Shown: positions 1-11,225, counted from the stretch's first letter. The stretch is DNA of 44,397 nucleotides from an uncultured Pelagibacteraceae bacterium (GCA_902604605.1 CACKZI010000003.1:1-44397), one strand, 5' to 3'. Notes: generated by a model from the letters alone, not told the origin. Program-made: numbers and translations.

Positions 1-2
1 GT

Positions 3-542
3 GTAGGGGTATCTTCAAAAGGTATATTCGGTACTGGAGTAAGTGTTGCATTAGATCCTAGATCAGTAGGAACTCAAATAGATGATTCGATAATGCAAAA
101 AAATTTATCTGCAAGAGTTCTTCTTTTAGACAAAAAGTACTTACTTCAAGTTAAATCCAAAGTGCTTGACGGAAGAATATTTCTCACTGGAAAAGTTGAT
201 AATCCAGAGGAAAAACTCAAATTGACAAAAATGGCTTGGGAAACTGATGGAGTAAGGTCAGTAAGAAACGATATAAAGATAAAAGAGGAATTTAATTTTA
301 AACAATCTTCAAAAGATATTTTAATAACTTCAAAATTAAGAGCTGCCTTAATCTTTAATAAAAATATCAAGGCAACAAATTATCAAATTGATACTTATAA
401 AAGAAAAATCTATATCTACGGTATTGCAATTTCATCTGAAGAAAAAGATGAAGTTATAAATGAGGCTAACCAAATATCAGATGTTGAGAATGTAGTTGCA
501 AGTATTTTACTTGTTGACAATTTAAGAATACAAAAAAATTAG
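3..542 (+). CDS. BON-domain (OsmY-like) protein, 5' end outside window
   Basis: Reading frame stays open upstream of the listed ATG (93) to the window edge (VGVSSKGIFGTGVSVALDPRSVGTQIDDSI-M...). Two BON-like repeats (VLDGRIFLTGKVDNPEEKLKLTKMAWETDGVRSVRNDI; YKRKIYIYGIAISSEEKDEVINEANQISDVENV). Confidence 0.8.
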   Translation, partial: VGVSSKGIFGTGVSVALDPRSVGTQIDDSIMQKNLSARVLLLDKKYLLQVKSKVLDGRIFLTGKVDNPEEKLKLTKMAWETDGVRSVRNDIKIKEEFNFKQSSKDILITSKLRAALIFNKNIKATNYQIDTYKRKIYIYGIAISSEEKDEVINEANQISDVENVVASILLVDNLRIQKN

Positions 543-2827
543 TCTACTTTTTTATAATCAATAACATCTGCAGAATATGCAGCTATAGAAGCCAGGTTTA
601 GAATTTCTGAAGTTGAACTTCTCAAAGGTGCAATTTCAATGGGTAAACCTAGACCAATAAGTAATGGTCCAATTACTTTAGCATCTCCCAAGGTTTTCAT
701 CATCTTATAAGAAATTGCAGCACTATGCTGTCCAGGCATTATTAAAATATTTGCATTACCAACTATTTTTGAAAAAGGATAAAGACTTTTATATTCTTCA
801 TTAAGAGCAACATCTGGTTGCATGTCTCCATCAAACTTAAAATCCACATTTTTATCCTTTAAAATCTCAACAGCTTTTTTTATGTGTTTTGTTCTACTTG
901 TAGATGGTTGACCAAAGGTAGAGTGAGAAACAAAAGCTACTTTAGGATCAAACCCAAATAATCTTACTACTCTAGCTGCTGAAATTGCCATTTCGGCCAT
1001 TTGTTCAGAACTTGGGTACTCATGGACACTAGTATCACCAACAAAAATTGTTTTACCTTTATGAACAACAAGGTTTAATCCGAACATTATTTCACCAGAT
1101 CTTACATCTACCACTTGTTTAATTTTTTCTAAAGAGGCACCAAATCTTCTAGTGTTACCTGTCACTGCACCATCAGCATCCCCGCAAGCCACCATGCAAG
1201 ATGCCCAAATTACTCGATCATTTCTAACTAATCTGTCACAATCCCACTCTAATAAACCCTGTTCCCTTTGAAGTTTTTTAAATAAATATTTTACATATTT
1301 TTCTCTTTTAGAAGTATCTTTGGAGTTAACGATTTCAATATCAAAATTCTCATTATAACCAATTTTTTTTATTTGTTCTTTGACTTTTTCCTCTTTACCT
1401 ATGAGTATTGGAATTCCTAATCTTGAATTTTTAAATGCAATTGCAGCCTTTAAAGTATTTTCGTCTTCACCATCTGCAAAGACAATTTTTTTTTGATTTT
1501 TTTTAATATAGTTATTAATACCCTGCATAATAGTGACAGTAGGATCCAATCTTTGTTTAAGTTGATCTTGATAAAGCTCAAAATTTTCAATTTTTTTTCT
1601 TGCTACACCACTATCAATAGCTGCTTTAGCTACCGCAACTGGTATTATGCTTATAAGTCTTGGATCAAAAGTAGATGGAATTATATAATCTTTACCATAA
1701 TGTGGTCTATCGCCACCCATTGCTGCCACAACTTCATCAGGAACATCTTCTCTTGCAAGTTTAGCAATAGCATTTGCAGCTGCAACTTTCATTTCTTCAT
1801 TGATTGTTTTTGATCTCACATCTAAAGCTCCCCTAAAAATATAAGGGAAGCCTATTAAATTATTAACTTGATTAGGGTAATCAGACCTTCCGGTTGCAAC
1901 TATAGCGTCATCACGAACCTGCTCAACCTCCTCAGGCGTAATTTCAGGATCAGGATTCGCACAAGCAAAAATAATTGGATTTTTTGCCATTTTTTTTACC
2001 ATATTTTTGGTGAGAGCACCTTTTGCAGAGAGACCTAAAAATACATCAGCATTTTTTATTGCATCATCCAAAGTTCTACTTGATGTTTCAATTGCATACC
2101 TTGATTTCCATTGATTAAGATTCTCTCTGCCCCTATAGATCACTCCTTTTCGATCCACCATAGTGATATTATCTTGAGGAACACCACTATTTTTAAATAA
2201 GTTCGCACATGCCATTGCTGATGCACCAGCTCCATTAACAATGACTTTAATTTTTTTTATAGATTTTTTTGTAATATCTAAAGCATTAATTAAAGCAGCT
2301 GTTGTGATAATAGCTGTTCCATGCTGATCATCATGAAAAACTGGAATATCAAGAATTTCTTTTAATTTTTCTTCTATTATAAAACAATCGGGTGCCGCTA
2401 TATCCTCTAAATTTATTCCTCCAAAAGAGGGCGAAAAATTTTTAATAGAATTAATAATTTCTTCAGGATCTTTTGCGTCTATTTCAAGATCGATAGAGTC
2501 TATGTCTGCAAATCTTTTAAACAATATAGCTTTCCCCTCCATCACTGGTTTAGAGGCCAGAGCACCTAAATCACCCATTCCGAGAATTGCTGAACCATTA
2601 CTAATTACTGCAACTAAATTTCCTTTACTGGTATAGTCGTATGCTGCATCTGGATTTTCACTAATCTTTTTAACTGGAACCGCAACACCAGGTGAGTAAG
2701 CAAGAGCAAGATCTCTCTTCGTAATCATGCTTTTAGAAGCCACAATCTCAATCTTGCCTGGTTTCTTCTGACTATGAAATTCTAAAGCTTCCTTGTCTGT
2801 ATAATGATCGACTTTTGTTTTTTTCAT
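539..2827 (-). CDS. maeB: NADP-dependent malic enzyme with C-terminal phosphotransacetylase-like domain
   Basis: 762 aa; malic enzyme motifs (LALAYSPGVAVP, GNLVAVISNGSAILGMGDLG, HDDQHGTAI) plus PTA-like C-terminus (GPLLIGLGLPIEIAPLRSS). Confidence 0.95.
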   Translation of the reverse strand: MKKTKVDHYTDKEALEFHSQKKPGKIEIVASKSMITKRDLALAYSPGVAVPVKKISENPDAAYDYTSKGNLVAVISNGSAILGMGDLGALASKPVMEGKAILFKRFADIDSIDLEIDAKDPEEIINSIKNFSPSFGGINLEDIAAPDCFIIEEKLKEILDIPVFHDDQHGTAIITTAALINALDITKKSIKKIKVIVNGAGASAMACANLFKNSGVPQDNITMVDRKGVIYRGRENLNQWKSRYAIETSSRTLDDAIKNADVFLGLSAKGALTKNMVKKMAKNPIIFACANPDPEITPEEVEQVRDDAIVATGRSDYPNQVNNLIGFPYIFRGALDVRSKTINEEMKVAAANAIAKLAREDVPDEVVAAMGGDRPHYGKDYIIPSTFDPRLISIIPVAVAKAAIDSGVARKKIENFELYQDQLKQRLDPTVTIMQGINNYIKKNQKKIVFADGEDENTLKAAIAFKNSRLGIPILIGKEEKVKEQIKKIGYNENFDIEIVNSKDTSKREKYVKYLFKKLQREQGLLEWDCDRLVRNDRVIWASCMVACGDADGAVTGNTRRFGASLEKIKQVVDVRSGEIMFGLNLVVHKGKTIFVGDTSVHEYPSSEQMAEMAISAARVVRLFGFDPKVAFVSHSTFGQPSTSRTKHIKKAVEILKDKNVDFKFDGDMQPDVALNEEYKSLYPFSKIVGNANILIMPGQHSAAISYKMMKTLGDAKVIGPLLIGLGLPIEIAPLRSSTSEILNLASIAAYSADVIDYKKVD

Positions 2828-2877
2828 TTTAGTTAATTAGGTGTACAAATGGGGTAAAATTAAGACTAATATGATTT

Positions 2878-4407
2878 ATGAATTTAATTAAGTCAACAGG
2901 GACTTTCGGATTTTATACCATAATAAGCAGAATTCTAGGTTATTTAAGAGATATTTTAATTGCAATATTTCTAGGAACAACTTTTCTAGCAGATGTATTT
3001 TTTGTTGCGTTTAGAATACCCAATACATTTAGAAGATTATTTGCTGAGGGAACTTTTAATGCTGCCTTTGTGCCAAGTTACACAACTGAATTAACAAAAG
3101 GAAAATCTAAATCGAACAAATTTGCAGGGGATATCTTCAATCTAATGTTTATTGGTTTAATGTTTCTTGTTTTGATAATTGAAATTTTTATGCCAGTTTT
3201 CGTAAGCCTTATTGCTCCAGGATTTGTTGAAAACACTAAAAAAATTGAACTTGCAGTAAATCTTACAAGAATAACTTTTCCATTTTTATTTTTTGTAAGT
3301 TTATCATCTTTTTTTTCAGCTATTCTAAATTCACATAATAAATTTGCTGCTGCCTCAGCAGCACCAATTATTCTAAACTTAGTTTTAATTGGAATTTTAT
3401 TATGTAGCAAAATATTAAACGATCAACTTATATATTATCTTGCTTATGGAGTTTCATTTGCTGGTTTTTTACAAATTATCTTTTTGTATAAATTTGCTCA
3501 TAGATTTTATTCAATTAAATTTAATTTTAATTTGAAAATTACAAGAACAGTAAAAAATTTTTTTAAAAAACTTTTACCAAGTATTTTTTCTTCAGGTGTC
3601 ACTCAAATAAACATACTTGTCGGAACTATTATTGCCTCTTTCCAAGCAAGTGCTGTATCATACCTTTATTATGCAGATAGAATTTATCAAATTAACTTAG
3701 CTATTGCTGGTATTGCTATTGGTGTTGTTATTTTACCTCAACTATCAAAGTATGTACAAAAAAAAGAAAAAAATAAGATTTTATTAATTCAAAATAAAGC
3801 ACTTGAATTAAGTATGTTTTTAAGTCTTCCAGCGTCTATTGCTTTGTTGATTGGTTCACAAGAAATTATTTCTGCTTTATTTGGTTATGGTTCATTTGGA
3901 CAAGAGGCAGTGAATAATTCAGCAAAAGCACTTTATTATTTTAGCCTAGGCTTACCAGCGTTTGCTTTAATAAAAGTTTTTTCAAGTTTTTTCTTTGCTA
4001 ATCACGATACAAAGACACCTTTTTATATTTCTTTGATTTCGGTCATACTGAACGTTATAATTAGTGTTTATTATTTTAATAAAATTGGTTTTATAATTAT
4101 TCCAATCGCAACCACTATATCTTCTTGGTTCAATTCAATAATATTGTTTATTTATCTAATAAATAAAGGTTTATTTAGATTTAATAAAATATTTGTAATA
4201 AATTTTATTAAAATAGTATTTGCAACATTTTTAATGGGAGCATTTTTTAAATATTTAATTTTTATTTTTCAAAATCAATTAACTTACGACTTTAATTTTA
4301 AATCATTTTACCTTATTTTATCGGTAATTTTAGGTTTAATATTCTATTTAATAGTATCATTAATTATCAAAGCTTTTAATTTCAAAGATGTTAAATTAAA
4401 GTATTAA
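2878..4407 (+). CDS. murJ: MurJ/MviN lipid II flippase
   Basis: 509 aa multi-TM; MviN signature [28 protein letters not shown]. Confidence 0.95.
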   Translation: MNLIKSTGTFGFYTIISRILGYLRDILIAIFLGTTFLADVFFVAFRIPNTFRRLFAEGTFNAAFVPSYTTELTKGKSKSNKFAGDIFNLMFIGLMFLVLIIEIFMPVFVSLIAPGFVENTKKIELAVNLTRITFPFLFFVSLSSFFSAILNSHNKFAAASAAPIILNLVLIGILLCSKILNDQLIYYLAYGVSFAGFLQIIFLYKFAHRFYSIKFNFNLKITRTVKNFFKKLLPSIFSSGVTQINILVGTIIASFQASAVSYLYYADRIYQINLAIAGIAIGVVILPQLSKYVQKKEKNKILLIQNKALELSMFLSLPASIALLIGSQEIISALFGYGSFGQEAVNNSAKALYYFSLGLPAFALIKVFSSFFFANHDTKTPFYISLISVILNVIISVYYFNKIGFIIIPIATTISSWFNSIILFIYLINKGLFRFNKIFVINFIKIVFATFLMGAFFKYLIFIFQNQLTYDFNFKSFYLILSVILGLIFYLIVSLIIKAFNFKDVKLKY

Positions 4408-4409
4408 AT

Positions 4410-5411
4410 ATGGTAAAAAAGATTTTTTCAGGAGTGCAACCAACTGGTAATCTTCACCTAGGAAATTATTTAGGGGCAATAAAAAATTTTGTTGAGTTAA
4501 GCAATGATCAGACTAGTGAGTGTGTTTTTTGTGTTGTTGATCTGCACGCTATAACAGTTAGACAGGACCCAAAAGAACTTCAAAATAATATACGTGAAAC
4601 TGTAGCCACATTTGTTGCCAGTGGAATAGATCCAAAAAAAAGTATTATTTTTAATCAGTCAAGAGTCTCTGCTCATTCCGAAGCTGCCTGGATATTAGGA
4701 TGTTCCGCGCCTATGGGTTGGCTTAATAGAATGACACAATTTAAAGAGAAAGCTGGTAAAGATAAAGAAAAAGCAAGTATTGGACTTTATTCATATCCAG
4801 TTTTAATGGCTGCTGATATATTGTTGTATGATACCACTCATGTTCCAGTAGGTGATGACCAAAAACAACACTTAGAACTTTGTAGAGATATAGCTCAAAA
4901 ATTTAATAATGATTATGGATTAACTGATTTTTTAAAAGTGCCGGAGCCATTAATTCAAAAACAATTTTCTAGAATAATGAGTTTGAAAGATGGTTTAAAA
5001 AAAATGAGTAAATCAGAAATTTCAGATCTGAGCAGAATAAATTTAACTGATGATAAATCACAAATAGTTAATAAAATTAAAAAAGCAAAAACAGATCCAT
5101 TACCAATGCCTTCAAACTTTGGTGAACTAGAAAAAAGACCAGAAGCACGAAATCTTCTTGGCATTTATGCTAGTGTAACAAACTCAAATTTGGAAGATTT
5201 AATAAAAGAATTTTCTGGAAAAAATTTTTCCCAATTTAAAGAAAGTCTATCACAAGTTCTAGTTGATAAGATAAGTCCTATTTCTCTAGAGATAAAAAAA
5301 TTATTAAATGACAAAAAGTACTTAGATGAAATTCTTTTAGATGGATATGAAAAAGCCAATAAAATTGCGTCAAAAAAGATAGAAAATATACGTGAAATTG
5401 TGGGTTTTTAG
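4410..5411 (+). CDS. trpS: Tryptophanyl-tRNA synthetase
   Basis: [18 protein letters not shown] and KMSKS class I motifs. Confidence 0.97.
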   Translation: MVKKIFSGVQPTGNLHLGNYLGAIKNFVELSNDQTSECVFCVVDLHAITVRQDPKELQNNIRETVATFVASGIDPKKSIIFNQSRVSAHSEAAWILGCSAPMGWLNRMTQFKEKAGKDKEKASIGLYSYPVLMAADILLYDTTHVPVGDDQKQHLELCRDIAQKFNNDYGLTDFLKVPEPLIQKQFSRIMSLKDGLKKMSKSEISDLSRINLTDDKSQIVNKIKKAKTDPLPMPSNFGELEKRPEARNLLGIYASVTNSNLEDLIKEFSGKNFSQFKESLSQVLVDKISPISLEIKKLLNDKKYLDEILLDGYEKANKIASKKIENIREIVGF

Positions 5412-5465
5412 AAAAAAACTTTATTATCAAGTTTCAATTTATTAATTATTGACTATATATAAAAT

Positions 5466-6005
5466 ATGTTCGTTCAGACTGAAATCACCCCAAATCCTAA
5501 CTCACTTAAATTTTTGCCTGGAAAGATAGTTTCAAATTATGGATCTTTTGAGATTACAAAAAAAGACGAAACTAACAATGAATTAGTAAGAAATATACTT
5601 TCTGTTAATGGCATCGAAGGTATTTTTTTAGGTAAAGACTTTATATCTGTTAATAAGTATGACGATACATCGTGGGATGATGTTAAGCATATTATTATCT
5701 CTTTAATTAATGATTTTTATTCAAGTGGAAAAGATTGTGTGATTAACAAAGATCTAAATGAAAATAATGAAAATCTAAAAGAAATTGAAAAAAGAATAGT
5801 GGATATATTAGATAAAAAGATAAGACCTGCAGTTGCTAAAGATGGTGGCGATATAAAGTTCAAAGAATTTAATAATGGTATTGTTAAAGTTCAATTACAA
5901 GGTAGTTGTTCAGGATGTCCAAGTTCTACAATGACATTAAAAAAAGGAGTTCAAAATTTGTTATGTCATTATATTCCTGAAGTGAAAGAGGTTGAGGCAA
6001 TTTAG
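5466..6005 (+). CDS. NifU/Nfu-family Fe-S scaffold protein
   Basis: N-terminal Nfu domain (TEITPNPNSLKFLPG) and C-terminal NifU CxxC (GSCSGCPSSTMTLKKGVQNLL). Confidence 0.93.
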   Translation: MFVQTEITPNPNSLKFLPGKIVSNYGSFEITKKDETNNELVRNILSVNGIEGIFLGKDFISVNKYDDTSWDDVKHIIISLINDFYSSGKDCVINKDLNENNENLKEIEKRIVDILDKKIRPAVAKDGGDIKFKEFNNGIVKVQLQGSCSGCPSSTMTLKKGVQNLLCHYIPEVKEVEAI

Positions 6006-6009
6006 GAAT

Positions 6010-7083
6010 ATGAAAAAAATTATTATAAAAAAAAATATTAGGATTTTAAAATATTTTGACCAAAAAAATATAGGTTCAATTCCTAGAGTTATTTTAAGTT
6101 CTTTACTAGTGATGTTCTTTTTTTATTCTATGCCATTATTTATTAATTTTGCGAATAATAATAATGAGTTTCAAAATAATTCAAAAAAAATATTAGCTTA
6201 TACCCTAAATAATAAAGGTTCCAGTATAGAAGGTAATACTCAAGTTCTTGATGAAAATGATTTGTTAGTAGATATTTTTAGTCTTAATGATCTTGAGACT
6301 GATACTGTAAGATTAAATGCAGCAACTATTAAGCAATTATTTGAAGATACAAATTATAAACTTAAAGATGTAAGAGAAAAAAAATTAGTAAAACCTGTAG
6401 CTTTAACTTTGTTACCTCAGGAAATAAAACTGATTGAAAATACAACAAAAAGAAAAGAGTTTTTTATACAGATAATCTTACCATTAATTTTGAAAGAAAA
6501 TAATAATATTAAATTAGATAGAAAAAGACTTTTTACTATCATTAATAAGAGCAATAACACACAATTAGAAATAAGATGGTTGAATCAAAAATATAAACAA
6601 TATGGAATTCCTTCTAAAGATCTTTCTATTTTAAAAATTAGAATGGATGAAGTACCTGTATCACTAGCTATTGCTCAAGCTGCAAAAGAGACAGGCTGGG
6701 GAACTTCCAGATTTGCTCAGGAGGGTAACGCATTATTTGGACAATGGACTTGGTCTGGTGAAGGATTAAAGCCAAAAGAGTCAGATAAAAATGAAGGTCA
6801 TAAAGTTATGAAGTTTAATGTCTTACAAGCTTCTGTAAGAGCATATCAAAGAAACTTAAATACTCATTCATCTTATAAAGAATTTAGAAAGGCAAGAGCC
6901 AAATTAAGGGATAAAGGGTTAGAATTAGATAGTTTAGTTCTTGTTAAACATCTTGATGAATATGCAGAAACTGGAGCACAGTATGTTGATGTTTTACAAA
7001 AAATTATAAAACAAAATAGTCTTAAAGATTTTGATGACGCTAAACTTCTTCCATCCAGTATTGAACTTGAAAGCTTAATTTAA
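6010..7083 (+). CDS. Bax-like protein, glucosaminidase domain
   Basis: VPVSLAIAQAAKETGWGTSRFAQEGNALFGQWTW and SVRAYQRNLNTHSSYKEFRKARA match the Bax/glucosaminidase family. ATG at 6010 after AGGA preferred over the track TTG at 5992. Confidence 0.85.
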   Translation: MKKIIIKKNIRILKYFDQKNIGSIPRVILSSLLVMFFFYSMPLFINFANNNNEFQNNSKKILAYTLNNKGSSIEGNTQVLDENDLLVDIFSLNDLETDTVRLNAATIKQLFEDTNYKLKDVREKKLVKPVALTLLPQEIKLIENTTKRKEFFIQIILPLILKENNNIKLDRKRLFTIINKSNNTQLEIRWLNQKYKQYGIPSKDLSILKIRMDEVPVSLAIAQAAKETGWGTSRFAQEGNALFGQWTWSGEGLKPKESDKNEGHKVMKFNVLQASVRAYQRNLNTHSSYKEFRKARAKLRDKGLELDSLVLVKHLDEYAETGAQYVDVLQKIIKQNSLKDFDDAKLLPSSIELESLI

Positions 7084-8183
7084 TTTGCTTTTACAGTAAA
7101 TTGAGTTCCAAACCACCTCCATTTACCATTATCATTTAGAGAACAATTAATTCTTCCTCTACGTGGAAGAAATTTTTCTTCAAAATTAATTGTCAAAATT
7201 TTTTCATTAAAATTAAGACTTGTTTTCTTCCAATTTCCTCCATCATTTGAATAGCAACTTATATTATTAATATTTTTTTGTTCTTTAAAAAATTCAACTA
7301 TTAATTTTGGTGGATTATTTTCGATATTAATTTTTTTTTCTTCAGGTTTTAAACTTTTATATTCAAGGGGTAAATAATTTATTAAAGACTTAAATCTTTT
7401 AAGGTCTCCATATTTCTCATTAATAGGAAATCGTGGTAACTCAAATTTATCTTTATTTCTATCAATAATCCCTGAGTGTTGACCAAATGCTACATCAAAA
7501 TTATTTAAAATATAATTTTTCATAAACAAAGAGTATTCACCAAAAGGATATGAAAAAATTGATGGTATATATCCTAATTCATTTTTAAAAATCTCACTTG
7601 CAGTAGTAATATCTTTTATAAATTCAGATTTTTCCATATCAATTAAATACTCGTGGGTATGAGAATGATGTCCTATAAAACCGAATTCAGATTTTTCTAT
7701 TTCTTTTATTTCATCCCAATCCATATAATTATTTTTACCAACTGGTTCAGTAGAAATAAAAAGAATAAATGGAATTTTATTTTTTTTAAAATACGGCCAA
7801 GCATGATCATAAAATGATTTATAACCATCATCAATAGTTATTAAGATTTTTTTTTTATTCTTGGGTTTATCAAAATCTTCAACAAAAAATTTTGGATTAT
7901 AAAACTCATAATTAAGATCTTTAATAATTTGAATTTGTTGTTTAAAAACCTCCATTCTGATGTTTGTTGATGGGTAATCATTTTCATTAAACCTATGGTA
8001 CATAAGAGATAATATTCCATTATCTTTTGAATAATATTTACTATTATTATTATCTGAATTAGAATTAGATAAAAAAATTATTTGAAAAATGATTAGGCTT
8101 ATTATTGATGCTGCAAAAGACAGAATTTTTTTTATGATCATTAATGATGATATTAATGATAAAATTACACATGAAAACAGCAA
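7080..8183 (-). CDS. Polysaccharide deacetylase family protein, probably secreted
   Basis: NodB-like motifs LITIDDGYKSFYDHAWPYFKK, GHHSHTHEYL, SYPFGEYS; N-terminal hydrophobic segment. Start could be the internal Met at 8141. Confidence 0.82.
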   Translation of the reverse strand: MLFSCVILSLISSLMIIKKILSFAASIISLIIFQIIFLSNSNSDNNNSKYYSKDNGILSLMYHRFNENDYPSTNIRMEVFKQQIQIIKDLNYEFYNPKFFVEDFDKPKNKKKILITIDDGYKSFYDHAWPYFKKNKIPFILFISTEPVGKNNYMDWDEIKEIEKSEFGFIGHHSHTHEYLIDMEKSEFIKDITTASEIFKNELGYIPSIFSYPFGEYSLFMKNYILNNFDVAFGQHSGIIDRNKDKFELPRFPINEKYGDLKRFKSLINYLPLEYKSLKPEEKKINIENNPPKLIVEFFKEQKNINNISCYSNDGGNWKKTSLNFNEKILTINFEEKFLPRRGRINCSLNDNGKWRWFGTQFTVKAN

Positions 8184-8475
8184 AATTAATTATGAAAAAT
8201 TATCTTTATTAATCAACGAATTCTTGGAGTCAAAAAATTTAGAACTTAAAAAAATTTCTCAAATATATGTTAATAGGGGACCTGGTAGTTTTGCAGGCAT
8301 AAGAAATTCACTTTCAACCGTAAAAGCTATTCATTTAGTCAATAATACAGATTATTATTGTTTTAGTTTAAAAGATTTTAAAGGTGAAAATGATGTTAAA
8401 TATGAAAATATACCGAAACTATGTAAAAAATTTAAAGTTGAAAAAAATTTGATTAATCCTATTTATTGGAGTTAA
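8089..8475 (+). CDS. tsaB: TsaB-like t6A biosynthesis protein, short form
   Basis: RGPGSFAGIRNSLSTVKAIHL matches the TsaB GPGSFTGxR signature; only 128 aa; located upstream of fur/miaB. Confidence 0.7.
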   Translation: MIRLIIDAAKDRIFFMIINDDINDKITHENSKINYEKLSLLINEFLESKNLELKKISQIYVNRGPGSFAGIRNSLSTVKAIHLVNNTDYYCFSLKDFKGENDVKYENIPKLCKKFKVEKNLINPIYWS

Positions 8476-8483
8476 AATTAAAT

Positions 8484-8903
8484 ATGACAGAAACAATAGA
8501 ACAAAAATGTTTATCCAAAGGTGTAAAATTAACTGATCAAAGACGTATTATTGCTAAAGTAATGTCAGAGTCTACTGATCACCCAGATGTTGATGAACTT
8601 TATAAAAGAGTTTCACAAATTGATTCTAAAATTAGTATTGCAACTGTTTACAGAACAGTAAAACTTTTTGAAGAATCGGGGATTTTAACAAAACATGAAT
8701 TTAAAGGAGGTAAAGCTAGATACGAAGAATTAAATGAGGGTCATCACGATCATTTAATTGATGTTAAAACTGGTGAGATAATAGAATTTGTTGACGATGA
8801 AATTGAAAAACTACAAAAAAAGGTTGCCGAAAAATACGGTTACAAACTTGTTGACCACAAGCTAGAACTGTATGGAGTTAAAGTAAAATCAAAGGATGAA
8901 TAA
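8484..8903 (+). CDS. fur: Fur-family transcriptional regulator (Fur/Mur type)
   Basis: LTDQRRIIAKVM, SIATVYRTVKLFEESGI, EGHHDHLIDVKTGEIIEF. ATG at 8484 preferred over the track TTG at 8466. Confidence 0.87.
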   Translation: MTETIEQKCLSKGVKLTDQRRIIAKVMSESTDHPDVDELYKRVSQIDSKISIATVYRTVKLFEESGILTKHEFKGGKARYEELNEGHHDHLIDVKTGEIIEFVDDEIEKLQKKVAEKYGYKLVDHKLELYGVKVKSKDE

Positions 8904-10224
8904 AAAAATATTTATCAAAACATTCGGTTGTCAAATGAATGAATATGACTCTAACCGTATATTTGATACTGTTAAAGAAATTGGATTTAAAAAAACTGAA
9001 AATATTGAAGATGCTAATTGTTATTTACTAAATACCTGTCACATAAGAGACAAGGCAAAAGAAAAAGTTTACCATGAAATTGGTCGAGTAAGAGAAAACT
9101 TTAAATTAAAAAAAAAACCTCTTGTAATAGTCGCTGGATGTGTAGCACAAGCAGAAAATGAGGAAATGTTAAAAAGAGAGCCTTATATTGATATGGTGAT
9201 TGGACCACAAGCTTATCACAAAATCAATGATAAAATAAAAGAATTTTTAGATAAACAAAAAAAAATTGATGAAACAGAATTTGATACGATTACAAAATTT
9301 GATTATTTAAAAAAAATTAAAAATTCTTCAAATAGAGTCTCATCTTATTTAACTATACAAGAAGGATGTGATAAATTTTGTAATTTTTGTGTGGTCCCTT
9401 ATACAAGAGGTCCAGAATATTCAAGATCATTTAATGAAATAATTGATGAACTAAAAATTCTTGCAAACAATGGCGTAAAAGAAATTACTTTATTAGGTCA
9501 AAACGTTAATGCTTATAATAATCAAAATAAAAAATTGTCTGACTTGATTTTTGAGATAGAAAAAATTTCTAAAATTAAAAGAATAAGATACATGACATCA
9601 CATCCCAAAGATATGACAGATGATCTAATTGAAATATATGGATCATCAAAAAAATTAATGCCTTTAATTCATCTACCTGTTCAAAGTGGATCCGATAAAA
9701 TTTTGAAATTAATGAACAGAAAACATTTAATTCAAGATTACCTCAAAATATATGAAAGATTAAAAAATATTAATTCTAAAATAAAATTTTCAAGTGACTT
9801 TATAATTGGTTATCCTGGTGAGGAAAAAGAAGATTTTAATCAAACTTTGGATCTTATAAATAAAATAGAATTTATAAATTCTTTTTCTTATATATTTAGC
9901 CCAAGACCAGGAACAATCGCATTTGATTTAAAATTAATTGAGAAAAAGATTTCATTAGAAAGACTGGAGATAGTTCAAAAAAAATTGTTTAATCATCAGA
10001 TAGAAATGAATAAATCTTTAAAAAATAGCATCATCAATGTTTTGGTGGAAAATAGGACTAAAGATGGATCTAAACTATTTGGGAGATCTGAATACATGAC
10101 TTCAGTAATATTTGATGGTAATGATAATGATATAGGAAAATTAGTGAAAGTAAAAATTAACAATAGCAATCAAAATACACTTTTTGGTGAGTTAATTGAA
10201 AAATCAAAATTGAGAGTAGCATAA
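8896..10224 (+). CDS. miaB: tRNA-2-methylthio-N6-dimethylallyladenosine synthase
   Basis: FIKTFGCQMNEYDS; radical SAM motif EGCDKFCNFCVVPYTRGPEYSR. Confidence 0.97.
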   Translation: MNKKIFIKTFGCQMNEYDSNRIFDTVKEIGFKKTENIEDANCYLLNTCHIRDKAKEKVYHEIGRVRENFKLKKKPLVIVAGCVAQAENEEMLKREPYIDMVIGPQAYHKINDKIKEFLDKQKKIDETEFDTITKFDYLKKIKNSSNRVSSYLTIQEGCDKFCNFCVVPYTRGPEYSRSFNEIIDELKILANNGVKEITLLGQNVNAYNNQNKKLSDLIFEIEKISKIKRIRYMTSHPKDMTDDLIEIYGSSKKLMPLIHLPVQSGSDKILKLMNRKHLIQDYLKIYERLKNINSKIKFSSDFIIGYPGEEKEDFNQTLDLINKIEFINSFSYIFSPRPGTIAFDLKLIEKKISLERLEIVQKKLFNHQIEMNKSLKNSIINVLVENRTKDGSKLFGRSEYMTSVIFDGNDNDIGKLVKVKINNSNQNTLFGELIEKSKLRVA

Positions 10225-10226
10225 AT

Positions 10227-11225
10227 TTGAGTAATTCAATTAAAAAAAAAATTCAATCATCTTTAAAATTTGTTTATTCTGATAACAACACTTTGAGTGT
10301 AATTTTTCATGATAACAGCTTGCTTATTGGTGTTGTAGGAGAATTTAATAAGAATTTAAAAGAATTAGAAAAAATTACTGGAGCAAACTTGTATTCAAGA
10401 GGGAATTCTATTTTAATTAAGTCAACTGTAGAAAAAAATGAAATTATAAAGAATGCAATTCAATTTTTGGTAGACCAATTTCTTAATAATGGAAGTATAG
10501 AAAATAAAGATATATTATCTTCAATTGATAAATTTATGATTAATGAAAAAGTTAAAAACACAAATGTAACAGATATTATTAAAACACCAAAAAAATCTAT
10601 TATTCCAAGATCCGAGAAACAGAAAGAATATGTTAGAGCTTTAAGAGAAAGTGAAATAGTAATTTCAGCTGGTCCAGCTGGAACAGGTAAAACATTTTTA
10701 GCAGTTGCTATTGGATTAACTATGTTACTTGAAAAGAAAATTGAAAGAATAATACTTTCTCGTCCAGCAGTAGAGGCAGGTGAAAGATTAGGTTTTTTAC
10801 CAGGAGATATGAAAGAAAAAGTTGATCCATATTTAAGACCTCTGTATGACTCACTTTACGATTTATTTCACTTTGAAAAAATTCAGAGAATGATTGAAAT
10901 TGGTGATATAGAAATTGCTCCTTTAGCATTTATGAGAGGGAGAACTTTAAAAAATTCATTTGCAATATTAGATGAAGCTCAAAATGCAACTGATACTCAA
11001 ATAAAAATGTTTTTAACAAGGATAGGTGAAAATTCTAAAATTGTTGTAAATGGAGATCCTTCACAAATCGATTTACCTAATAAAAATATGTCTGGTTTAG
11101 AAAGATCAAAAAAATTACTTTCACACTTAAATGAAATTTCTGTTGTAGATTTTGATCATTCAGACGTTGTTAGACATCCACTTGTATCAAAAATTGTAAA
11201 AGCATATTCTAATAACAATGATTAA
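10227..11225 (+). CDS. PhoH-like ATPase (YbeZ type)
   Basis: SAGPAGTGKTFLAVAIGL, ILSRPAVEAGERLGFLPGDMKEKVDPYLRPLYD; TTG start; precedes ybeY. Confidence 0.94.
   Translation: MSNSIKKKIQSSLKFVYSDNNTLSVIFHDNSLLIGVVGEFNKNLKELEKITGANLYSRGNSILIKSTVEKNEIIKNAIQFLVDQFLNNGSIENKDILSSIDKFMINEKVKNTNVTDIIKTPKKSIIPRSEKQKEYVRALRESEIVISAGPAGTGKTFLAVAIGLTMLLEKKIERIILSRPAVEAGERLGFLPGDMKEKVDPYLRPLYDSLYDLFHFEKIQRMIEIGDIEIAPLAFMRGRTLKNSFAILDEAQNATDTQIKMFLTRIGENSKIVVNGDPSQIDLPNKNMSGLERSKKLLSHLNEISVVDFDHSDVVRHPLVSKIVKAYSNNND

Noticed and set aside
1493-1813. 106-aa plus-strand ORF inside maeB
   Set aside because: Antisense shadow of a clear malic enzyme frame; composition (Phe/Ile/Cys/Ser-rich) typical of spurious translation.
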